Positions 35,069 through 43,370 of a stretch of DNA of 64,000 nucleotides are shown here, in pieces; positions within the stretch are counted from its first letter, which is position 1; each line of letters begins with the position of its first letter. The stretch comes from WHSW01 sp963821025 (lineage in GTDB: Bacteria > Actinomycetota > Thermoleophilia > Solirubrobacterales > 70-9), in NCBI GenBank assembly GCA_963821025.1, contig CAWGCG010000005.1, forward strand, positions 558,001 through 622,000, written 5' to 3'. Under the pieces are notes generated by a model. The model saw nothing but the letters and a program-made list of their open reading frames with translations, was not told the origin of the DNA and did not search any database. The position numbers were made by a program, and so were the translations under genes.

Positions 35069-35137
35069 ATTGTTGGCTAGTGAGGTCTGGGTCATCGTGG
35101 TCGGCGAGCTCCGCAGCGGCGGGGAGATCGCCTAGCC

Positions 35138-36610
35138 ATGCTCGAAGTACTGATTGCCCAGGTCGAGCGCCTCAAGGACGCGGCCCCCGCCGAGAGCCTC
35201 GGGCTCGACAGCGTGATCCTCGGGGAGCAGTTCTACTTCTTCACGGTCGTGCTGATGTGGCTGATCCACGTCGGCTTCATGACCTATGAGACCGGCGTCG
35301 CGCGGCGCAAGAACGCGCTCGCCACGGCGATGAAGAACATCCTCACGATCGCCGTCGTCACCCCGAGCTTCTATTACTTCGGCTGGTGGATCTACAACTG
35401 CAACATGCCCGGGCTGCCGATCGGCCCGAACAGCGCCGACTTCACCGCCTCGGCCTGTCAGGGCGGGATCCCCTGGTCGGACACCTTCGGCCCCAACCTG
35501 ACCAACAACATCAACCTTGTCTTCTTCCTCGCCTTCCTGCTGTTCAGCTGGACGACCGCGTCGATCATGTCCGGCGCGCTGCTGGAGCGGGTACGGCTGT
35601 CGGCCTATCTGGTGCTCGCCGTCCTGCTCGGCTCGGCCGTCTGGATCCTCGATGCCGCCTGGGGTTGGAGCTTCGGCGGCTGGCTCACGCTCCGCTTCGG
35701 CTTCCACGACTCGATCGCCTCCGCGGTCGTCCACGGCGTCTCGGGCGCGTTCACGCTCGGCGTCTTGTTCAACCTCGGCCCGCGGATCGGCAAATACACG
35801 AAGGAGGGCTTGGCGCGCACCTTCAGACCCCACAACATCCATATGACCCTGATGGGATTGATGTTGATCTTCACCGGGTTCTATGGCTTCTACGCGGCCT
35901 GTTTGGTGATCGTCTCGACCACCTTCCCGGGGTGGGCGAACATCTACCTCAGCCCGACGACCCTGGGCTCGATCGCGATGATCATCACCTTCGGCTTCGC
36001 CGGCGGATTCACAGGCGGCTACTTCGCAAGCCGCGGAGACCCCTTCTGGACCCTCTCAGGCGGTCTCGCCGGGGTGATCAGCGTTTCCGCCGGCGCCGAC
36101 GTCTACGCGCCGACCCTTGGCTACCTGATCGCGGCTGGAAGCGCGGCGATGGTCGTCTGGGTCGGGAATTGGATCGAGCAGAAGATGCGCGTCGACGACG
36201 TCGTCGGCGCGGTCGCCGTGCACGGCTTCGCGGGCTTCCTCGGGATCCTCTGGGTCGGAGTCTTCGCCGCGGGGTACCCGACCGGCGTCAACAACGTCGA
36301 GAGCTCGATCGGCGGACAGCTGATGGGCCTGGCCACGTTCGTGCCACTTGGCTTCCTCACGGGGTGGTTCGCTTCACTCGTGCTGAAGAAGTTCAACCTG
36401 CTGCGGGTGCCGCCTGAGGTCGAGGTTGCCGGCCTCGATCCCGCCGAGTACGAGCCGGACATCCACGTGCCCGAGTTCGCGCCCGCCGAGGACCTGATGA
36501 TCGAGCCCGATGGAACGAGGGTTCCAGCCGACGTGGTTCAGCGTGAGGCCGCGAAGGACCTGGTGACTGCGATGAATGGGAGACCCGCGCAGAGAGATAG
36601 GGTGAGCTGA
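35138..36610 (+). CDS. amt: Ammonium (possibly methylammonium) transporter
   Basis: A 490-aa Amt/Mep/Rh-family channel with about eleven helices and a 70-residue acidic cytoplasmic tail. Pore features include an aromatic gate context (FYFFTVVLMWLIHVGFMTYETG) and the twin-histidine regions: HGVSGAFTLG and HGFAGFLGILWVG. Amt proteins also carry methylammonium, which fits the methylamine genes downstream. Unusually no glnK/PII gene follows; instead three small membrane-associated proteins do. ATG is preceded by GGGGAG. Confidence 0.93.
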   Translation: MLEVLIAQVERLKDAAPAESLGLDSVILGEQFYFFTVVLMWLIHVGFMTYETGVARRKNALATAMKNILTIAVVTPSFYYFGWWIYNCNMPGLPIGPNSADFTASACQGGIPWSDTFGPNLTNNINLVFFLAFLLFSWTTASIMSGALLERVRLSAYLVLAVLLGSAVWILDAAWGWSFGGWLTLRFGFHDSIASAVVHGVSGAFTLGVLFNLGPRIGKYTKEGLARTFRPHNIHMTLMGLMLIFTGFYGFYAACLVIVSTTFPGWANIYLSPTTLGSIAMIITFGFAGGFTGGYFASRGDPFWTLSGGLAGVISVSAGADVYAPTLGYLIAAGSAAMVVWVGNWIEQKMRVDDVVGAVAVHGFAGFLGILWVGVFAAGYPTGVNNVESSIGGQLMGLATFVPLGFLTGWFASLVLKKFNLLRVPPEVEVAGLDPAEYEPDIHVPEFAPAEDLMIEPDGTRVPADVVQREAAKDLVTAMNGRPAQRDRVS

Positions 36611-36933
36611 TGCCTGCGATTATCGACAGCGCGCCCGACTGCGTCGTCAGCGGCAGCGGGACGGAGCAAGCGCGCGTCGACGACATTGCCGATTTCGTCG
36701 CCGGCAACAACTTCCAGGACTGTGCCGGTTTCATGACCTTCGGCCCGGGCTCGACCTACGGTCCCGACGGCCAGGGGGCTGAGACCGCATACAACGTGCT
36801 CACCGTCCTCGGGATCGCGTTCATGGTCCTCGCCCTGATCGCCTGGGTCGCGTACGAGAACAGACGCCTGCTCGCGTACTCCGCCAGCAGCGCCGCCGCC
36901 CGAGTTCGTGGGCGGGGAGGGGAGTCCGTATGA
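36610..36933 (+). CDS. Single-span membrane protein after amt, unknown
   Basis: A 107-aa protein, start sharing a base with the amt stop (TGATG). The first 60 residues are extracytoplasmic-looking and contain two cysteines (DCVVSG, FQDCAGF). One transmembrane helix (VLTVLGIAFMVLALIAWVAY, about 65-85) is followed by an Arg/Ala tail. It overlaps the next gene (ATGA). No family recognised. Tight coupling to amt suggests a subunit or regulator of the transporter (inference). Confidence 0.7.
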   Translation: MPAIIDSAPDCVVSGSGTEQARVDDIADFVAGNNFQDCAGFMTFGPGSTYGPDGQGAETAYNVLTVLGIAFMVLALIAWVAYENRRLLAYSASSAAARVRGRGGESV

Positions 36934-37079
36934 AGCGCCAGATCGAGTTCCCGCCGAAGCAGACGCACGTCAGGTCGTTCGAAATCGGAATGCTGGTGTT
37001 CTCGATCATCTGCGTGGTGATCGTCCTGATCATCGTGCTCGGGACCGACATCGGCGACGGGTTCCGCCCGACTGTCTGA
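36930..37079 (+). CDS. 49-aa single-span membrane peptide in amt operon
   Basis: A very short gene: ATG overlaps the preceding stop (ATGA), 49 residues, basic N-terminus (MKRQIEFPPKQTHVRSFEIG) and one hydrophobic helix (MLVFSIICVVIVLIIVLG), ending GDGFRPTV. The overlap, codon use like the neighbours and the clear helix support it as real. It could be a small accessory subunit of the transporter. No family recognised. Confidence 0.6.
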   Translation: MKRQIEFPPKQTHVRSFEIGMLVFSIICVVIVLIIVLGTDIGDGFRPTV

Positions 37080-37101
37080 ACGAAACGCGCATACTCTGCG
37101 C

Positions 37102-37497
37102 GTGAGCGTTGAGGGTGGCGCAGCAGCCGAGCCGGCGGATGCGACCCGGTCGCGCCGAGCTCCGAGCTGGCCGCGGGTCGCCGTGGTCGTCGCCGTGCTG
37201 GTGTTGGCGTTCGTCGTCTCGCGCGCCTGTCAGCAGGCTGAGATCAAGGTCAGCCAGGAGGAGGCGCTGGCGATCGCGACCGAGCAGGTCGACTTCACGC
37301 CCACCGATCCGCAGATCCGACTGCTGCGCCAGGGGATCGAGCGGTCGCCCTACTGGGTCATCTCGCTCTCGACCCTGAGCCCGAACGGCGAGCACTACGA
37401 CGATCTGGCGGTGATGCGGATCGATGCGACCAGCGGCGAGGTCGTCGAGCTGAAGGAGCAAAAGGACGCGAAGCGCGAGTCCGATCAGGCGCCCTGA
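37102..37497 (+). CDS. Membrane-anchored PepSY-like protein
   Basis: A 131-aa protein: one transmembrane helix near residues 25-43 (VAVVVAVLVLAFVVSRAC) and an extracytoplasmic domain with the PepSY-like pattern ISQEEALAIA-like (KVSQEEALAIATEQV) and MRIDATSGEVVEL. GTG start at 37102. It lies 22 bp after the 49-aa peptide and 2 bp before the amidotransferase gene. Function unknown. Confidence 0.65.
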   Translation: MSVEGGAAAEPADATRSRRAPSWPRVAVVVAVLVLAFVVSRACQQAEIKVSQEEALAIATEQVDFTPTDPQIRLLRQGIERSPYWVISLSTLSPNGEHYDDLAVMRIDATSGEVVELKEQKDAKRESDQAP

Positions 37498-37499
37498 GG

Positions 37500-38216
37500 A
37501 TGCGGGTCCTGGTCCTCCAGCACATCGCCTGCGAGCACCCCGGCGTGTTCTCGGACGTGATCCGCGAGCGCGGGGTCGAATCGGTGGCGATCGAGCTCGA
37601 TCGAGGCCAAGAGCTTCCCGCCTGGCGTGAGTTCGACGCGGTGCTGGTGATGGGCGGACCGATGGGCGCGGGCGACGATGCCGATCACCCGTGGCTCGCC
37701 ACCGAGCGCCGGCTGGTCCGCGAAGCGGTCGTGGCCGGGCGGCCGCTTCTGGGCGTCTGCCTCGGCGCCCAGGTGCTCGCCGCCTCGCTCGGGGCCAGGG
37801 TCTATCCGGCGGAGCGGCCGGAGGTCGGCCTGCTGGAGGTCGAGCTCACCGCCGAGGGCCGGACCGACCCGCTGTTCGCGGGCCTCGGCGAGCGGCTGGT
37901 TTCGCTGCAGTGGCACGGTGACACCTTCGACCTGCCGGCGGGAGCCGTGCGCCTGGCGCATTCGGCCGAGGTCGCGAACCAGGCATTTCGCGCCGGCGAG
38001 CGCGCCTACGGCGTTCAGTTTCATCTCGAGGTGACCGGTGAGATGGCGCGCGAGTGGGGCCGTGTCCCCGCATATCGCGAATCGCTGGCCGCGACGCTGG
38101 GCGGGCAGCGCGGAGCCGCGTTCCTCGGCGACGTCGAACGGCGAGCGGGCGAGCTCCACCCCCCGGCGAGGCGCCTGATCGCGAACTGGCTTGAGACCGC
38201 CGAGGCGGGCCGGTGA
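37500..38216 (+). CDS. Class I glutamine amidotransferase-like protein
   Basis: A 238-aa stand-alone type 1 amidotransferase of the GMP-synthase-like (GuaA-N) group. The nucleophile elbow is LLGVCLGAQVLAASLG, the His lies in YGVQFHLEVT, and VLVMGGPMGAGDD is the oxyanion region. Such proteins hydrolyse glutamine or gamma-glutamyl amides. Placed directly before a glutamine-synthetase-like gene, it may hydrolyse a gamma-glutamyl-amide or channel ammonia for module 1; this is inference. Confidence 0.85.
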   Translation: MRVLVLQHIACEHPGVFSDVIRERGVESVAIELDRGQELPAWREFDAVLVMGGPMGAGDDADHPWLATERRLVREAVVAGRPLLGVCLGAQVLAASLGARVYPAERPEVGLLEVELTAEGRTDPLFAGLGERLVSLQWHGDTFDLPAGAVRLAHSAEVANQAFRAGERAYGVQFHLEVTGEMAREWGRVPAYRESLAATLGGQRGAAFLGDVERRAGELHPPARRLIANWLETAEAGR

Positions 38217-38298
38217 GCGGCCCGAGCGCAAATGTACCTTTTTGTCCAAGCGGCCTTAAGATGAGTCGGCGGGACGTGCGACCGAAAGGAGTCGAACT

Positions 38299-39750
38299 GT
38301 GGCGGTAGCGAAGAAGCCGGGTGTGTCCGACGAGGTGCGCAGAGTGCTCGAGTCGCCGCCGATCGAGCCACCCCCGCCGACCCTGGCCGAGGCGCGCGAG
38401 GCCCCCGGGCGCGCCGAGCGCATCGCCCAGATCGCCGCTGAGATCGAGCGCGACGGGATCGAGTACGTGTTCTTCCAGCAGGTTTCGGTCAGCGGCCACA
38501 TCAACGGCAAGGGCGTCGTCGCGAGCTACTTCCCGCAGGTCGCCGAGCGCGGCTACCAGCTCGTCTACGGCGCCACCGCCGACCTGTTCACCGACCGCGA
38601 GGACAACTACATCGGCTTCGGGCCGGAGGAGTCGGAGCTGGCGGCGATCGCCGACCTCGACACCTTCGAGCGCCTGCCCTGGGATCCGCGTGTGGCCAGG
38701 GTCTACTGCGATTGCTACGACACCGAGAGCGGCGAGCTGCTCGACGCCGATCCGCGCCAGAACCTGAAGCGGATCGCCCACGACGTCGAGGCCGAGCTCG
38801 GTTACTCGTTCCTGTGCGGGATCGAGCCCGAGATGATGTGGCTGAAACGCTCCGAGGACGGCGCGGCTCCCGAGGGCGTGACCAAGCCCTACTGCTACCA
38901 CATCAACCAGTTCGAGCAGCTTCGCCCGGTGATCCTCGACGTCGTCTCCCATGGCAAGGCGATGGGCCTCGACATGAGCTACGGCGACCACGAGGACGCC
39001 CCCGGTCAGCTGGAGCTCAACTTCCGCTTCGACCGCGCCCTGAGGACGGCCGACAACATCACCACCTACCGGCAGATCTGTGCGGCCGTCGGGCGCGAGC
39101 ATGGCCTGATCGCTTCGTTCATGCCGAAGCCGTTCACCGGCGTCTCGGCCAACGGCCACCACCACCACTTCACGCTCGTCGATGAAGCCGGTGACAACGT
39201 CTTTCACGATTCCGACGGGCCGGCGCAGCTGTCGGAGATCGGGCTGCGGTTCATGGGCGGGATCCTCGATCACTTCGGGGCGCTCGTCTGCATCGGCTCG
39301 CCGACCGTGAACTCCTACAAGCGGATGTGGGACTTCGGCTTCTGGGCGCCGGTGTACAGGAACTACGGCTGGCAGAACCGCACCTGCACGGTGCGGGTGG
39401 CGAGCGGCGGCCGATTCGAGTTTCGCGGCGTCGACTCCGCCTGCAACCCGTATCTGACCCAGGCGGCGCTGCTCACCGCGGGGCTCGACGGGATCAAGCG
39501 CGAGCTCGACCCGGGCCCGCCCCAGCAGGCCAACACCTACGACCTGCTCGCCGAGGGAGCCGAGTTCGAGCGCGTCCCCGACCACCTCGGCGCGGCCCTC
39601 GACGCGCTCGCGGCCGACGAGGTCGTTCGCGCCGCGCTCCCGGGCCGGCTCTACGACGTGTTCATGCACTACAAGCGCGATGAGTGGGAGCGCTATCTGG
39701 CGGCGGTCACCGACTGGGAGCGCGAGGAGTACCTGGAGGTGCTCCCCTAG
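38299..39750 (+). CDS. Type III glutamine synthetase-like ligase (GlnT/GmaS family), module 1
   Basis: ATP-dependent ligase joining an amine to the gamma-carboxyl of glutamate. It is 483 aa with a Pro-rich start (ESPPIEPPPPTLAEA) before the beta-grasp region. Catalytic-domain motifs: LCGIEPEMMWLK (metal Glu), YGDHEDAPGQLELNF, FMPKPFTGVSANGHHHHF, PTVNSYKRMWDFGFWAP and RFEFRGVDSACNPYL. It differs from the GmaS-like enzyme at 54508 in the N-terminal domain (FFQQVSVSGHINGKGVVA), so its amine substrate probably differs. GTG start after AAAGGAG. It begins the GlxB/C/D module. Confidence 0.88.
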   Translation: MAVAKKPGVSDEVRRVLESPPIEPPPPTLAEAREAPGRAERIAQIAAEIERDGIEYVFFQQVSVSGHINGKGVVASYFPQVAERGYQLVYGATADLFTDREDNYIGFGPEESELAAIADLDTFERLPWDPRVARVYCDCYDTESGELLDADPRQNLKRIAHDVEAELGYSFLCGIEPEMMWLKRSEDGAAPEGVTKPYCYHINQFEQLRPVILDVVSHGKAMGLDMSYGDHEDAPGQLELNFRFDRALRTADNITTYRQICAAVGREHGLIASFMPKPFTGVSANGHHHHFTLVDEAGDNVFHDSDGPAQLSEIGLRFMGGILDHFGALVCIGSPTVNSYKRMWDFGFWAPVYRNYGWQNRTCTVRVASGGRFEFRGVDSACNPYLTQAALLTAGLDGIKRELDPGPPQQANTYDLLAEGAEFERVPDHLGAALDALAADEVVRAALPGRLYDVFMHYKRDEWERYLAAVTDWEREEYLEVLP

Positions 39751-39769
39751 GGGGGCGCGCGACGCTGAG

Positions 39770-40699
39770 ATGTGCGGAATCGCCGGGATCATCTACCGAA
39801 ACGGCGGCGGCGAGCGGAGGGTCGGCACCGACATGACCCGGATGCTGCAGGCGATGAAGCACCGGGGTCCAGACTCGACCGGGTTCGGGCTCTACCGCGG
39901 CGGCGCCGATAGCTACGTCGTCCACGTGAAGCTGAGCGAGGCGGCCGACGATGACGCCGAGCTCGCCCAACGGGTCCAGCGCCAGCGCGATCAGGTCGAG
40001 GCCCGCATGCGCGCCGCCGGCGCCGAGATCGAAGAGGTCAAGGGCACCGACCGCACGATGACCGTGATCTTCGGCTTCGACGGCGACCTGAAGCCGCTCG
40101 CCGACACGGTCGAGCGGGTCCGGCACACCGAGGTGCTGTCGCTGGGGCGTTCGCTGGAGATCGTCAAGGACCTCGGCGACGCCGAGACCGTTGCTGCCGA
40201 GTACGGCCTCGCCGATTACCTCGGTACCCACGCGATCGGCCACGCGCGGATGGCGACCGAGTCCGACGTCGACATCGCCAACGCCCACCCGTATTGGGCC
40301 TACCCGTTTCCCGACGTCGCCGTCGTTCACAACGGCCAGCTGACCAACTTCCACGACTGGCGCCGCAGGCTCCAGCGCTCCGGCCACCGGTTCCAGTCCG
40401 AGTGCGACTCGGAGATCATCGCCGTGTACCTGGCCGAGCGGATGAGCGAGGGTCGTTCGCTGGAGGAGGCGATGCGCGAGAGCCTCACCGACCTGGACGG
40501 GGTGTTCACCTACCTGTGCGTGACCGAGGACGCGCTCGGGGTCGCCAAGGACGAGCTCGGCGCCAAGCCATTGGTGCTCTATGAGGACGACGATCTGGTG
40601 GCGCTAGCCTCCGAGGAGATCGCGATTCGCCAGGTGCTCGACCGCGAGATCGAGACTCACGACCCCTATGAGGGCGAGGTGCGCGTATGGAGCAGGTGA
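39770..40699 (+). CDS. mgsA: N-methylglutamate synthase subunit A-like class II amidotransferase (GlxB), module 1
   Basis: Ntn-type glutaminase domain of the split glutamate-synthase-like enzyme. It is 309 aa and begins MCGIAGIIYRN with Cys2 as nucleophile after Met removal; MKHRGPDSTGFGLY, IGHARMATESDVDIANAHPYWA and VVHNGQLTNFHDWRR are family motifs. In N-methylglutamate synthase this subunit works on a gamma-glutamyl amide. A mid-protein insertion (about 45-110, DDDAELAQRVQRQRDQVEARM) is shared with GlxB-type proteins. It overlaps the next gene by 13 nt. Confidence 0.9.
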   Translation: MCGIAGIIYRNGGGERRVGTDMTRMLQAMKHRGPDSTGFGLYRGGADSYVVHVKLSEAADDDAELAQRVQRQRDQVEARMRAAGAEIEEVKGTDRTMTVIFGFDGDLKPLADTVERVRHTEVLSLGRSLEIVKDLGDAETVAAEYGLADYLGTHAIGHARMATESDVDIANAHPYWAYPFPDVAVVHNGQLTNFHDWRRRLQRSGHRFQSECDSEIIAVYLAERMSEGRSLEEAMRESLTDLDGVFTYLCVTEDALGVAKDELGAKPLVLYEDDDLVALASEEIAIRQVLDREIETHDPYEGEVRVWSR

Positions 40700-41478
40700 G
40701 CCAGGAGCCGACGGTGCGCATGGACGAGCGCGGGCTGGTCGAGCTCGACGAGTCGATCCCGAAGACCTCGAAGATCGACGGTCAGCGCGCCGAGCTCGAC
40801 GCGCGCGACCTGACCACCCGCAAGATCAACGCCGAGCTGCGCTGGCTGATCTACGACCAGGGGGTCGAGGAGGTCAGGGTGCTGAACCCGAGCGCCCGCC
40901 ACTCGCTGGGCGTCGCGATCCTGGCCCGCTGTCGGATCCGCTTCGAGGGCAGCCTCGGCTACTTCGGCTGCGGGCTGATCGACGGCCCGGAGATCGAGAT
41001 CACCGGCCGCGTCGGCTGGTCGGTCGCCGAGAACATGATGTCCGGGGTCGTCGTGGTCGACAACAACGCCGGTTCGCTCGCCGGCGCCGCGCTGCGCGGT
41101 GGCGACCTCGTCGTCAAGGGCGACGTCGGCGCGCGCACCGGGATCGATCAGAAGGGCGGCACGATCATCGCGCTCGGCAACGCCGCCTCGATGACCGGCT
41201 TCATGATGCAGCGCGGCCGCCAGATCATCTGCGGCGACGTCGGCCCCGGGCTCGGCGACTCGATGTACGACGGCACGATCTACGTCGGCGGTGAGATCGC
41301 GGCGCTCGGAATCGACTGCGTCGAGGCCGAATGGGAGGACTCCGACGCCGAGCTGATCGAGCGCAAGTTCGCCAATCACGAGCTCGGCGAGCCGCCACGG
41401 CTGCGCAAGTTCGTCTGCGGCAAGAAGCTCTACAACTACGACAACCTCGAGCCCAGCGAACGCAAGCTGGTGCTCTAG
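40687..41478 (+). CDS. mgsB: N-methylglutamate synthase subunit B-like (GXGXG beta-helix, GlxC), module 1
   Basis: A 263-aa protein equal to the C-terminal GXGXG beta-helix domain of glutamate synthase. Turn repeats run GRVGWSVAENMMSGVVVVDNNAG, GGDLVVKGDVGARTGIDQKGG and GDVGPGLGDSMYDGTIYVGGEIA. It is a structural subunit of the GlxBCD complex. A Met at residue 12 is an alternative start. Downstream is the FMN subunit, 11 bp away. Confidence 0.92.
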   Translation: MEQVSQEPTVRMDERGLVELDESIPKTSKIDGQRAELDARDLTTRKINAELRWLIYDQGVEEVRVLNPSARHSLGVAILARCRIRFEGSLGYFGCGLIDGPEIEITGRVGWSVAENMMSGVVVVDNNAGSLAGAALRGGDLVVKGDVGARTGIDQKGGTIIALGNAASMTGFMMQRGRQIICGDVGPGLGDSMYDGTIYVGGEIAALGIDCVEAEWEDSDAELIERKFANHELGEPPRLRKFVCGKKLYNYDNLEPSERKLVL

Positions 41479-41489
41479 AGAGGATCGCG

Positions 41490-42929
41490 ATGGCAGACGA
41501 AGCCCCCGACCGGCGCGAGGTGCTCGGCAGCAGCCCGATCTTCACGCCAAAGGTCATCAACGACATCCACGTGAAGGCCGAGCTCGGCCGCTACCGGATG
41601 CGGGGCTTCTCGATGTTCAAGAAGATCCCCCATTGGGACGAGCTGATCTTCCTGCCGGGCACGCTGACGAGGTTCGTGATCGAGGGCTACCGGGAGAAGT
41701 GCGAAACCAAGACCGTGCTCGGGAGTCGCTTCGCCAAGAATCCGCTCGAGCTCGAGATCCCCGTCTACATCACCGGAATGAGCTTCGGCGCGCTCTCGCT
41801 GGAGGCGAAGATGGCGCTCGCCAAGGGCGCCTCGATGGCCGGCACGGCGACCTGCTCGGGCGAGGGCGGGATGATCCCGCCCGAGCGCGACCTCTCGACC
41901 AAGTGGTACTACCAGGTGATCCAGAGCCGCTACGGCTTCAACCCGCACCATCTGATGCTCGCCGACGGGATCGAGTTCTTCATCGGCCAGGGCTGCAAGG
42001 TCGGCCTCGGCGGCCATCTGATGGGCCAGAAAGTGACCGAGCAGGTGGCCGAGATGCGCTCGCTGCCGGCGGGCATCGACCAGCGCTCGCCCGCTCGCCA
42101 CCCCGATTGGCTCGGCCCCGACGACCTCTCGCTCAAGGTTCAGGAGACCCGCGAGGCGACCAATTACGAGGTCCCGATCCAGCTCAAGCTGGGCGCGGCG
42201 CGCGTCTACGACGACGTCCGCATGGCGGCCAAGTGCGGACCCGACATCATCTACCTGGACGGGGCCGAGGGCGGCACCGGGGCCGGCCCGCACATCGCTG
42301 CCGAGGAGACGGGAATCCCGCTGATGGCGGCGATCCCCGAGGCTCGCCGCGCGCTCGAGGACGTCGGCCTCGCCGACGAGGTCGACCTGGTCGTCGCCGG
42401 TGGTATCCGCAACGGAGGCGACATCGCCAAGTGCCTGGCGCTCGGTGCCGACGCGATCGCGATCGGGCATGCCGCGCTGATGGCGCTCAACTGCAACAAG
42501 GAGATTCCCGGCGTCACCGATTATGAGGGCACGGTCGGGGTCCCGGCCGGCGAGTGTTACCACTGCCACACCGGTCGCTGCCCGGTCGGCATCACCACCC
42601 AGGACGCAGAGCTGCGCAAGCGACTCAACGTCGAGGACGCCGCGCAGCGGGTGTTCAACTTCCTCCACACGCTCACGCTCGAGGTGCAGATGCTCGCTCG
42701 CGCCTGCGGCAAGACCAACGTCCACAACCTCGAGCCCGAGGACCTCGCGGCGCTCACGGTCGAAGCCTCGGCGATGGCCCGGGTGCCGCTGGCCGGCACC
42801 AGCTACATCCCCGGGGCCACCGAGGAGCGGGCGCTGGGCGAGATCCGGACCCTGCTCGACCAGTACCTCGAGAACCCGGTCGACTACCTGCCGACACCCG
42901 CCTCGACCGCGCCGGGAGCTCCCGAGTGA
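41490..42929 (+). CDS. mgsC: N-methylglutamate synthase subunit C-like (FMN glutamate-synthase domain, GlxD), module 1
   Basis: A 479-aa FMN-binding TIM-barrel synthase subunit. Motifs: ITGMSFGALSLEAKMALAKGAS, SGEGGMIPPERD, GQGCKVGLGGHLMGQKVTEQVAEMRSL, IIYLDGAEGGTGAGP, VAGGIRNGGDIAKCLALGADAI. The Fe-S cluster cysteines are present: CYHCHTGRCPVGITTQ. It reduces the 2-oxoglutarate imine to (N-methyl)glutamate in the family. Compare the paralogue at 57502, which lacks these cysteines. The stop overlaps the next gene (GTGA). Confidence 0.93.
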   Translation: MADEAPDRREVLGSSPIFTPKVINDIHVKAELGRYRMRGFSMFKKIPHWDELIFLPGTLTRFVIEGYREKCETKTVLGSRFAKNPLELEIPVYITGMSFGALSLEAKMALAKGASMAGTATCSGEGGMIPPERDLSTKWYYQVIQSRYGFNPHHLMLADGIEFFIGQGCKVGLGGHLMGQKVTEQVAEMRSLPAGIDQRSPARHPDWLGPDDLSLKVQETREATNYEVPIQLKLGAARVYDDVRMAAKCGPDIIYLDGAEGGTGAGPHIAAEETGIPLMAAIPEARRALEDVGLADEVDLVVAGGIRNGGDIAKCLALGADAIAIGHAALMALNCNKEIPGVTDYEGTVGVPAGECYHCHTGRCPVGITTQDAELRKRLNVEDAAQRVFNFLHTLTLEVQMLARACGKTNVHNLEPEDLAALTVEASAMARVPLAGTSYIPGATEERALGEIRTLLDQYLENPVDYLPTPASTAPGAPE

Positions 42930-43369
42930 GCGCCCAAGACCGCATGCGCGAGCCCGAGAAAGTGACCTCGATCGACGCCGAGTACCTCTCGGGGGAGCGC
43001 TTCCCCTACCAGGAGGAGATCTCGCTGGTCGAGGACATCGACCTCAATGCGGCGACCCCCGGTAAGGACCTCAACTGGCTCGAGGATGTCGAGCTGCTCG
43101 AGGAGGAGGGCGAACCGGCGGTCTTCGACCGCTACTCGAACTCGTTTCTGCGCATCTACTTCCCGATCCCCGAGGGCCGCGAGTCAGAGATCGCCCGCAA
43201 GGTGCTGATCGCTCACCTGACCGCCGGCAACTCCTACGGGATCCGGCTGAAGCGGACCCACGCCAAGTTCGCACAGCCCGAGCTCGGACCCTGGGTTCAG
43301 GGGTCGGCGCTGGTCGGCGACGACTGGAAGCCGCCGATCCTCGAGGGTTGGGAGCCGCCGGAGCACTGA
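42926..43369 (+). CDS. Uncharacterised 147-aa protein in module 1
   Basis: Coupled to GlxD by a GTGA overlap and followed 1 bp later by an FAD oxidoreductase, so it belongs to this pathway. The first 70 residues are acidic (SIDAEYLSGERFPYQEEISLVEDIDLN, EDVELLEEEGE). The rest contains RYSNSFLRIYFPIPEGRESEIARKVLIAHLTAGNSYGIRLKRTHAKFA. There are no cysteines, transmembrane segments or known motifs. It could be a small subunit of the adjacent oxidase pair or synthase. Module 2 has no equivalent. Function unknown. Confidence 0.75.
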   Translation: MSAQDRMREPEKVTSIDAEYLSGERFPYQEEISLVEDIDLNAATPGKDLNWLEDVELLEEEGEPAVFDRYSNSFLRIYFPIPEGRESEIARKVLIAHLTAGNSYGIRLKRTHAKFAQPELGPWVQGSALVGDDWKPPILEGWEPPEH

Positions 43370-43370
43370 G

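Noticed and set aside
38217..38298. GlnR-like box upstream of the module 1 ligase (TGTACCTTTTTGTCC)
   Set aside because: It matches the actinobacterial GlnR pattern only weakly and in one half-site; not enough to call.
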